Below, piece by piece: positions 50,072 to 58,971 of a stretch of 64,000 bases of DNA. The DNA comes from Emiliania huxleyi CCMP1516 (taxonomy: Eukaryota > Haptophyta > Isochrysidales > Noelaerhabdaceae), in NCBI RefSeq assembly GCF_000372725.1, contig NW_005199274.1:234169-298168 (forward strand), given 5' to 3'. Numbering within the stretch: position 1 is the first letter of the stretch; each line of letters opens with the position of its first letter. A program made the position numbers and the translations under genes. The notes below the pieces were generated by a model that saw only the letters and a program-made list of their open reading frames with translations, was not told the origin of the DNA and searched no databases.

Positions 50072-51122
50072 TCACAACCAGCGCGCCGCCGCCTCTGACG
50101 AGAGGCCGGCAACGATGGCGTCGCCGGCAGCATCGCCCGCCGATGCCGCAGCCTCTGACGGCTTTCCCTCCTCGCAATCCTCCTCTGCCTCCCCCTCCTC
50201 CGCCATGGACTTTTCGACGTTGCGTGCGAGGTCGAGAGCGGCGTGCTGCTTGTCGAGGAATTCGCCCGTCGCCTCGAAACTCAGCGGCGCGACATGCGGC
50301 GGCTCGGGATCCGTCACGAGGGCTGGGGCGACGCGAGTTGTGAGGGGAGGGGGACTCACTCTCCCTCCTCCCGGCGGCGACCTCCGCCTCTGCAGCCCCC
50401 GCCCTCTCCTCGCTCGCGCTCGCTGCGGCTTAGGCACGCTCCAGCGCCACCGCCGCCGCCGCCGCCGCCGCACAAGCCTCCTCCGCCGCGGCGCGCTCAG
50501 CCTCTTGCTTGGCCTTATGGGTTTTAGCGAGATCGATCAGATTCAGCAGCAGAGCCGGGTGCTCCTCCTCCTCCCCCTCCCCCTCCTCCTCCTCCTCCTC
50601 CTCCTCCCCCTTCGCCCCCTCCCCCTCTTCCTCCTCCACCTCCGTCAGCGCCGGCTCATCGCTCGGCGGCGGAGGGAGCACCGTCAGCGTGAGGGGCCCC
50701 AGGCTCGCCAAAGCCCCCAGCGACTCCGTAGAGTTCCCTGAGACACGGAGCCCGTCCACTGCGAGGACGGCCGACAGCAGAGGCACGCCCAGCTCGAGCG
50801 CCGCGCCCTCTGCGGCCTCGACAGCGATGCCACCGCCCCCGGCCGGGTCGTCTGCCAGAGTGAGGCCCGTCGGGCCGGCGGGGAAGGAGAAGGTGCGCGG
50901 CTCCTCGCTCTCCGCCAGCATGCTGAAGCCCGCTGGGCCGGCAGGCCCGTGCTCATACGGCGAGGAAGAGAGCGGAAGGTCGGCAAGTGGCTCGGCCATC
51001 CGCGTCCACGTCCCTCGCCCCGGTCCTCGCCGCCGCAGCGACGAGTAGCCGAGGAAGAACCACGCGTAGAGGGAGGTCAAGACGCAGCCGGACAGCACAG
51101 CAAGGAGGAAAGTCCCTATCAT
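50072..51122 (-). CDS. Single-TM protein with PDZ-like domain
   Basis: Exons 50438-51122 and 50072-50322 join through a 115-nt GT-AG intron (phase 1); 311 residues from the ATG at 51122. MIGTFLLAVLSGCVLTSLYA is one TM helix, followed by a basic stop-transfer (RRRGPGRG). Then PRTFSFPAGPTGLTLADDPA, GGGIAVEAAEGAALELGV and VLAVDGLRVSGNST form a PDZ-like domain with FPAGPTGL as the carboxylate-binding loop. A Glu-rich tract, an Ala-rich helix and an acidic tail follow. The open frame continues upstream of 51122 through GC-rich, partly duplicated DNA toward the Pro-rich gene, so this may be the cytoplasmic half of a larger receptor-like protein. Confidence 0.6.
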
Positions 51123-51562
51123 CTGGCGGTGCTCGTGCCCTGGAAGCGGGGGGCAGGGGGGGCACGGGCGCGAGAGCAGGGTGAGAGACGCTGGGCGAGG
51201 GGCACGGGCGGGGGGGCCGGGGGGGGGGGGGAGTGTGGCGGGGAGGGCGGAGGAGAGCAGGGTGAGAATGAGACGCTGGGCGAGGACACGTCCATGGCGC
51301 GTCCACGGTACGTCCACGGCGATGCATGTCCGGCGCACGGCTCGCATGCGTGTGGCGCTGTGTGGAGCGCGGCAGTGGGGCAGCTCAGGGCAGCGGAGCC
51401 CTGCCGAGACCATCACGCCGAGGAATCTCGGTCAACCTCGGGTACCCTCGGGTACCCTCGGGTACCCTCGGGTCCTCGGGTCACCTCGGGTGCGTCATCT
51501 CTCGGGTCATCTCTCGGGTCATCTCGGGTCTCATCTCGGGTCATCACAAGTATTGTGAAGAC

Positions 51563-54500
51563 CTGCCGAGACAATCAAGTCGAGAACGGTCGGTGGCGGC
51601 GAGGGTGGCGGGGATGGCGGCGGCCCCGGCGGCGGGGGCAACGGAGCTGGCGACGGAGGTGGCGGCAGCGGCGGCGGCAGCGGCGGTGGCGGCGGCGGCG
51701 GCGGCGGCGGCGGCAGCGGAGGCTGCTGTGGCGGCGGCGACGGCGGCGGCGATCGCGGCGGCGGCGATGATGGCGGCGGTGGCGCTGGCGGTTGCGGGGA
51801 AGGTGGCGGCGCTAGCGGTTGCGGGGAAGGCGGCGGGGAAGGCGGCGGGGAAGGCGGCGGCGGCGGCGCCCGCGGTAGCAGCCAATACAGCGGGGCTGGG
51901 GGAGGCGGGGCTGGGGGAGGGGGAGGCGGCGAGAGGGGCGGCGGCGGCGGGTCCGGTGGCGGCGCCAAGGGGGGCGGGCGTGTGGGCGGAGGGCGTGTGG
52001 GCGGCGGCGGCGAGGGCGGCAAGGACGGCGGGGACGGCGACGGCGGCGGGGACGGCGGCGGCGGCGGGGACGGCGGCAAGGCAGGCGGGGGCGGTGCGGG
52101 CTGTGGCGGGACGGCAGGCGGGGTGGGCGAAAGTGGCGGCGACGGCGGCGGCGGCGGCGCGAGCGGCGGGCGCGGGAAAGTGTGCACGACCTTGGCAAGG
52201 ATGGGAGGTACCTGAGAGGTGCGAGAGGCGAGGTGGCGAGATGTGTGGTGGCGAGGTGTGTGTGGGGCAAGGGGGCTTGGCTCCCCCTCGCGTCTCCACC
52301 TCTCCACCTCCCACGACAGCCCCCCACGACGCAGCGGAGCCCCCCGCGCGCCGCGGCACCTCAAGGCCCGGTGCGCGTGTGAGCGGAGTGCAGCACGCGA
52401 GAGTGATATACACAGAGAGAGAGAGCGAGCACCTCGAACGCAATCGAGCTCGAGCAGACGTCAGAGCTCGCACACAGGCTGCGCATGAAGTTCAGAAAGA
52501 CGTTGCCCGCACACCAGCGCACGCTGAAGACGCACAGCGGCGCGACCTCCCCCCGACTCGCCGTCATCGCCTGATGGACTTCTTTCCCGGTCGGCCCGGG
52601 CACGCCGGGCAGCTCCACGATCTCCACCAACGCAGATTCGCCGCCCCGGAGAAGGGTGACGCCCGTCATCTGGCCGACCGCCTCCCTGGACGGGGCACCG
52701 GCGGGGATAAGCATCAAGAGGACGTCGACCACGATCGCCCGCAACATCACGTCTGGCCGACCCTGCGCCTGGCTTGGCAGGAGCCCGAGGTCGAGTTGAA
52801 ACCGCACCGAGGGCAGGTAGGTGTCGCCTGGGGGAAGAGGCGGCGGCGGCGCTGCAGGCATTGGCTGCTGGGGGGGAGCGGACGGCGGTGACGGTGACGA
52901 CGGTGGCAACGGCGGAGGTAGATGCGGCGGCGAAAGCGGCGGTGGCGGCATCGTGGGTGGCGGTGACGAAGGAGGCGGGACTGACGGGGGTGGTGACAAA
53001 GGCGGCAGCCTCGGCGGCGGCGATGGTGGCGGCGGTGGCGGTAGCGGTTGCGGGGAAGGTGGCGGCGCTAGCGGTTGCGGGGAAGGCGGCGGGGAAGGCG
53101 GCGGGGAAGGCGGCGGCGGCGGCGCCCGCGGTAGCAGCCAATACAGCGGGGCTGGGGGAGGCGGGGCTGGGGGAGGCGGGGCTGGGGGATGCGGCGAGAG
53201 GGGCGGCGGCAGCGGGTCCGGTGGCGGCGCCAAGGGGGGCGGGCGTGTGGGCGGAGGGCGTGTGGGCGGCGGCGGCGAGGGCGGCAAGGACGGCGGGGAC
53301 GGCGACGCCGACGGCGGCGGCGCGCGGCGGCAGGACGGCGGCGGCGACGGCGACGGCGGCAAGGCAGGCGGGGGCGGTGCGGGCTGTGGCGGGACGGCAG
53401 GCGGGGTGGGCGAAAGTGGCGGCGGCGGCGGCGGCGGCGGCGCGAGCGGCGGGCGCGGGAAAGTGTGCACGACCTTGGCAAGGATGGGAGGTACCTGAGA
53501 GGTGCGAGAGGCGAGGTGGCGAGATGTGTGGTGGCGAGGTGTGTGTGGGGCAAGGGGGCTTGGCTCCCCCTCGCGTCTCCACCTCTCCACCTCCCACGAC
53601 AGCCCCCCACGACGCAGCGGAGCCCCCCGCGCGCCGCGGCACCTCAAGGCCCGGCGCGTGTGAGCGGAGTGCAGCACGCGAGAGTGATATACACAGAGAG
53701 AGAGAGCGAGCACCTCGAACGCAATCGAGCTCGAGCAGACGTCAGAGCTCGCACACAGGCTGCGCATGAAGTTCAGAAAGACGTTGCCCGCACACCAGCG
53801 CACGCTGAAGACGCACAGCGGCGCGACCTCCCCCCGACTCGCCGTCATCGCCTGATGGACTTCTTTCCCGGTCGGCCCGGGCACGCCGGGCAGCTCCACG
53901 ATCTCCACCAACGCAGATTCGCCGCCCCGGAGAAGGGTGACGCCCGTCATCTGGCCGACCGCCTCCCTGGACGGGGCACCGGCGGGGATAAGCATCAACA
54001 GGACGTCGACCACGATCGCCCGCAACATCACGTCTGGCCGACCCTGCGCCTGGCTTGGCAGGAGCCCGAGGTCGAGTTGAAACCGCACCGAGGGCAGGTA
54101 GGTGTCGCCTGGGGGAAGAGGCGGCGGCGGCGCTGCAGGCATTGGCTGCTGGGGGGGAGCGGACGGCGGTGACGGTGACGACGGTGGCAACGGCGGAGGT
54201 AGATGCGGCGGCGAAAGCGGCGGTGGCGGCATCGTGGGTGGCGGTGACGAAGGAGGCGGGACTGACGGGGGTGGTGACAAAGGCGGCAGCCTCGGCGGCG
54301 GCGATGGTGGCGGCGGTGGCGCTAGTGGCGGTGGCAGTAGTGGCGGCGGCGAGGGCGGTGAGGGCGACGGAAAGGGCGGCGGCGGAGGCAGATGCGGTGG
54401 CATGGGCGGCATGGGCGGAGCCGGCGGCGGTGGCGAGGGAGGAGGGCGTGGCGCCCGTACAAGCCGCCGGAGGCGTTCGCGTCTCGCGGTGCCGGTGATC

Positions 54501-54565
54501 AGTGGCGGTGGTCTTGGCTCGAGCGGCGGGGGCGGCGGCAGCGGAGAGGGGGACCAAGCCGGCAT
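51563..54565 (-). CDS. Pro-rich extracellular-type protein with tandemly duplicated exons
   Basis: Three exons (53714-54565, 52433-53494, 51563-52211) keep frame across two GT-AG introns of 219 and 221 nt. Each full unit holds a (PPSPPP)-type hinge, then DTYLPSVRFQLDLGLLPSQA, MLRAIVVDVLLMLIPAG, GVTLLRGGESALVEIVELPG and FLNFMRSLCASSDVCSSSIA, then after the intron VPPILAKVVHTFPRP and the next hinge. The compact domain resembles the repeated extracellular domains of haptophyte surface proteins, but I cannot name it. A signal peptide is missing, so an upstream exon is expected. The last exon ends near 51563, beside a duplicated GTCTCGGCAGG junction, and may splice on toward the PDZ-like gene. The opposite strand is open by composition only. 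Confidence 0.55.
51790..54330. repeat. Tandem genic duplication, period about 1.28 kb
   Basis: The block 52378-52990 recurs at 53659-54271 with an offset of 1281 bp and near identity, introns included. The Gly/Pro-coding part at 51790-52370 repeats at 53046-53650 with small indels. That gives about two full units and one partial. Conservation of introns and synonymous sites points to recent unequal crossing-over or conversion. Confidence 0.9.
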
Positions 54566-55356
54566 ATACACAGGTGTTGTTAGATGCGCAGGCTGAGCTT
54601 AGCGCGCCGTCGAGAAAAAGAACTTGGGCATCAAGCCTCGCACAACACTGGGCACGGGACTGGCTCGCACTGGCACTAACACAGAAAAAGAATTAAAGCA
54701 ACTGGCGGCCCCGACGGGCACACGCACGCACCTCCCTGTGTGCTGTGTGGTGCACGCCCTCCGAGCGGGGCGGGGTCTGCCCGTCGGGTTGCTGCCCTAA
54801 TCCCACCAGGGGTTCTGCTCTATTTATTTATTACGGGCATGGAGCCGGAGCTCGGTCGCGGTCTGATGAGATCCGCAGCCGCAGTGCGACAGCCACGTCC
54901 CACGACCCGGGCAACTAGCTCAAATTTTGGTATTGAAATCTCTCTCTCTTCCAATCGTTAGACGAACGCTGACATCTCGAGCAGGCACCTTCGTCTCTGG
55001 ACTCTGCACGTCGGTGTGACGAGAGGAGTGTCCGAGCGCAACAGGGCTTCCCTTCCTTTACCATCGAGCATCGTGCATTTATTTCATCATTGGCTTCTGG
55101 GTGTTGTTTGTGGCCGCATGTGTTTCTTTCTTTTTTTCATTCAGGGTGACGCTACATACAAGCCATAGCCGCTCCAACTCGCTGCTCTCCGACTTGCCCG
55201 CAGTCGAGCGCGACGTCGCCTAACTAAGGCAGCGGAAGAAAGAACGCAGCTCTAGGCTCCCTTTCTCGCACTGTGCCCCAGCAGTGCACTGTGCTCGCAT
55301 TTGACACACACAGGAGAGCGACACACAGGAGAAGCAATGTCCCCGGTCCTGCCATT
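54566..55356. other. Intergenic with repeat C copy
   Basis: Repeat C lies at 54650-54698 with an AGAAAAAGAATTAAAG tail. An ATTTATTTATT run lies at 54820-54830. No gene supported. Confidence 0.55.
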
Positions 55357-55965
55357 CTAGAAGCTTGCAGCCGGGCAGAAGGTGACTACAGGCGCGTACT
55401 GGACAGGGTTGAAGGCCTGCGGGTCGCAGGTGCCCGAGTCGGAAGGGACGTGGTCGCAGCAATGCTCATTGCAGCCCGGGCACGAGATGGGGTTGTATGG
55501 GTGATCGCCCTTGGTCCCGCAGTCTTGGCCGTAGTTGCAAGGGAACACGCCAGAGTTTGCGCCACCGCACGTCTTGGCCGACGAGATCTCAGCATCGATG
55601 CCATTGTCTGCCACGATCTTCACAGGTTTGTTGAAGCCGCTCAAGGCGGACAGGTCCCAGTACATAAATTCGTCTCCAGCCTTCCATGTGCCCTCGAAAA
55701 GTGTGTAGCCAGCTGTGCTGGCGTCTGCGTCCTTGTCGCCAACAATGACGCGAAAGCCTGCACCGAGGGAAGTGAAGCACCCAGGTTGGATGACGTGGCT
55801 CGACGACCCTTGGTTGACCGTGTGCAACGTGAGGCCCGCGCAGTCATTGACGATGCAGACGCCAGCACATGCGGTGCCAGTTGACGGGCAGACGCTTGAT
55901 GCCTTTTCAATCGGCGCGCCGAACACGCCGGCGAAGAGCGAGAGGAGCGCGAAGTTGGAGTGCAT
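55357..55965 (-). CDS. Small secreted thaumatin-like protein
   Basis: Single-exon, 202 residues. MHSNFALLSLFAGVFGAPIE is a signal peptide. The mature chain reads VCIVNDCAGLTLHTVNQGSS, GAGFRVIVGDKDAD, MYWDLSALSGFNKPVKIVAD and a Cys-rich end PCNYGQDCGTKG, CPGCNEHCCDHV, ending FCPAASF. WDLSxLSGFNKPVKI resembles the yDvSlVDGFNlPm motif of thaumatin-like proteins, and the many Cys fit that disulfide-rich fold. It resembles small fungal forms. By eye its GC is lower than its neighbours and it has no intron, which would fit acquisition from outside. An antifungal or wall-binding role would be inference only. Confidence 0.55.
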   Translation of the reverse strand: MHSNFALLSLFAGVFGAPIEKASSVCPSTGTACAGVCIVNDCAGLTLHTVNQGSSSHVIQPGCFTSLGAGFRVIVGDKDADASTAGYTLFEGTWKAGDEFMYWDLSALSGFNKPVKIVADNGIDAEISSAKTCGGANSGVFPCNYGQDCGTKGDHPYNPISCPGCNEHCCDHVPSDSGTCDPQAFNPVQYAPVVTFCPAASF

Positions 55966-56729
55966 ATCTGCGGCGAACGTGGCGGTGAGCAAGTCAAGGC
56001 ACTGGCGATGGCACAGAGCAGCGAGGGCTCGGCTCGTGCCATCGGTGGCGGTGGTGATAGAAGCTGCTTGCAGGTAGCGGGAGGTGGTGGTGTGGGTGGG
56101 CTGTAGGGCGGGCTGGCGGCCTGTATCCAGTCGGTCCTGACGCGAGATGTCCTTCCAGGATGAGAACGCCTGTTAGAGCCCGATTTATGCTTTTTGCAAA
56201 GGAGCAGAATTTACCAAAACAGGACAAGGAGCAGAAAGTTTTTATTCCAACATCCGTAGGCTCACCCCTCTTAATATACGAATATAGTCTAAGGGCGTTC
56301 ACCGTTCTCAGCACACAACTAGGCATGTCTCTGGGCTCAGTGTGACACCATAAACGAGAAATTAGTTTACTGCGTCCTCTCTTTGGCTAAATTTTGACCC
56401 AGCTTGTGGGATGTCCGACTCCGTTTTTTCTTTCGAGTTTCGTTCTTTTCTTATTTCTAATTTTGACCACTCTATACACCACACTCACTTGACACTTCTG
56501 AGTTCTGTCGTACTGCAGGTCATCACATCATGAAGATCACACAACGTCTCGTCGTCTCCGCATGCCCCTCCCGGCGCGCCGCCCCCCGGACTGCCCGTGC
56601 CGCGTGCATCGTGCCACGTCCATCGCACACGCCATACCAACGCGCTCACCGGCGCACCACCGCGTCACACCCACAATGCACCGGCAGCCCAGCAGCCGTC
56701 ACGCGTGGAAGGAGGTGACGATGTCCTAT
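55966..56729. other. Intergenic, nothing recognised
   Basis: About 760 bp, noticeably AT-richer at 56160-56520. Upstream of a leftward gene and downstream of another; no ORF of interest. Confidence 0.5.
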
Positions 56730-58785
56730 TCACAGTGGCGCCCGCGTGAAGCGAGACGCGCGCCCACCCCCCTTGAGGGCGGACAGCGGCGGCGGTCTCT
56801 CCTCCGTACTCCTCGTCGGGTCGCGCAACGCCTTCTTCTCGAGCGTCATGCAGAACGATGCGCCGCACCCGCAATACGACCGGCCGTTCACGTCGAGCAC
56901 CTGCAAAGAGCCCGCCGGCCCAGGAGGCGTGAACGGCGTCTCTTCACACCCGCCACGCCGCCATGTTTCACACCTGAAAGCGACCGCCGTCGAGGAGGCG
57001 GCTGTGCGCCATCAAATCGTGGACGAGCACCGCCACGTTGGAGGCGTACGAGCCTACGGCAACCGTGCCCCGCTCGTCGCAATCCTGTCACGCGCCGCGC
57101 GCCCGCCCGCACGAGGTGCAGCTGCCGATGAAGGCGGCGCAGCGTCCCATCAGAATCATCTGCGCCACGAGCACCATCCCCTCGTCCTACTCCACAGGGG
57201 CAGCGCGTGAAGAGACGCCGCTCCCCACCCCGCGAGCAGCCGTCGCTCCCCGCCCCCCCTCCCCCCCCCCTCCATCCCTCCCCCCCTCCCGCGCCTTGAG
57301 CAGTCCCGCCGCGTCGATGTCGGAGGATGCGACGGCGGCGAGCGCGGCTGCAGACTGGTTCCGCTCTGTGGCACGGTAGCTCATGATGGCGTAGAGCTGC
57401 TCGGGGCGGGGAGAGGGTGGGAGGGTGGCGGGCGGCTCGTGCCGGGGGGTTGGCAGAAGCTCGGGCGCGGGATGAAGGCGAACAACAGCAAGACATGGGG
57501 AGCCGCGGGGAGGCAGGAAGAGAACGCAGGATGAAGGCGACCAGCAGCAGACATGGGGAGCCGCGGGGAGGCAGAGAGAAACGCGGCGAGACTGTGCATG
57601 TGCATGTGGAGACTGGGGAGATGGCCTGCTCGAGGCGCGAGTTGCCCTGGTTGATCGACTTGAAGGTCTTGCCTTCGGACATGTCCATCACGAAGAAGCG
57701 AGGCGGCACCCAGTACGAGACGGACGGCGCGACCAGAGGCGGGAAGAGGGAGTACCTGCGGCGGCGCAATCCATCGCCAACCCGTCAGACAGACCGCCCA
57801 TCGGGCGCGAGCAGAGGGCGGAGAGAGGAGAGCACGTGTGCTTGTCCTCCGATCCGACGAGCAGCTGCAGCTCGGCGGGCGGCCTGGTCTGCCGCCAGTA
57901 CGCCCAGCCGCGGTACAGCTGCGCGTACTCTGGAAACGACTTGGGAGGCAGCCGGTCCTCTCGCCTGTTCCAAACACAGCGGGAGGTGTGAGCGAGCGCC
58001 GTCCGCAGCCGCCGCCCGCGACAACCAGCCGTCTCTCACCGCCGCGTCTTGAACTTGTCTGTGCGGCGGACGTGCACGGCGACGCAGCGGGCCGGGTCAA
58101 AAACGGCGACCCCGCCGCCGCCGCCGCCGCCGCCGCCCGCCGCCTCCTGCAGCCGCCGCGCCCCCCTTCCCTTGCCCTTGCCCTTGCCCTTGCCATTTAG
58201 CTTGCCCACCGCCCTCTCCGCGAGCTGCCCGAAGGCGGGGTCCACGCTGGACAGCACGGTCGGCACCTCGCCCCTCGCGGCCTCTGCGACGGTACGCGAA
58301 GCGTTTGAGAGCGGGTCCGAGGTGGTGAGTGAGCCCGAGAGCTCGACGAGGAGGGAGCGCATCGCCACGCTTGGGCGGAAGAGGAAGGCCGTCAGCTGCG
58401 CGTGGAACCACTCCTTCGGATGCGGCTCAGCGAGGCCGGCCAGGCTGCCCAGACGACCCTCGGGCACGTCAGTGCACCAACGGATGCCGACCTGGATGAC
58501 CTTGCGGTGCGTCGCCAGCGTGCAGTTGGAGGCGGGCTCAAAGTAGCAGTCGAACGAGCGAGAGGGGCAGGCGACCGGGTTGGTGTAGTGGGAGGTCGGC
58601 AGGTGGTAGACGTGGCCCTTGAGCAGCGCCGCGAGCAGCCCGAACTTGAGCGAGACAAGCTGTGCGCCAAGCCCGAGCCCCCAAAAGTATTCCTGCCGCT
58701 GCACGTGGCCAACTGTCTGACCGCACTCGGCAGGGTGCTGCATTTGGTGCAGCCAGGCGGAGAATTTGGCCACATCGCCGGACAT
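56730..58785 (-). CDS. Alpha-1,6-fucosyltransferase (GT23/FUT8-like)
   Basis: Seven exons (58043-58785, 57842-57964, 57626-57755, 57295-57396, 57126-57186, 56974-57053, 56730-56900) sum to 1410 nt in one frame, 469 residues. Exon 1 has GLGAQLVSLKFGLLAALLKG and DCYFEPASNC, and ends CVAVHVRRTDKFKTRR: HVRRTDK (about residues 238-244) is the GDP-fucose-binding motif of alpha-1,6-fucosyltransferases. LQLLVGSEDKYSLFPP, FFVMDMSEGKTFKSINQGNS, GMVLVAQMILMGRCAAFIGS and YASNVAVLVHDLM give the later GT23 motifs. The C-terminus LDVNGRSYCGCGASFCMTLE is Cys-rich. Core fucosylation of N-glycans in the Golgi is the family role. A TM anchor is absent, so a 5' exon may be missing. Five of six introns are GC-AG. 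Confidence 0.85.
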
Positions 58786-58971
58786 GCTTCCGGCTCGTCG
58801 GCCGCCGCCACCCGAGGTTGGTTCAGTCTTTCACGGGTGTGGTAGGATCTGTTTCAAACCCCGCGTAAATTCGAATTGCAACTCTCTACACGTACACTGA
58901 CGATGCATACTACAGGTGGCCTGACGGTGGTACCAGGCAATTAGACGGAGAAGTATTTGGTGAGTGAAATG

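Noticed and set aside
52774-54498. Long plus-strand Gly/Ala-rich collagen-like frames
   Set aside because: They mirror the Pro-rich coding strand; domain blocks such as SVRFQLDLGLL make sense only on minus.
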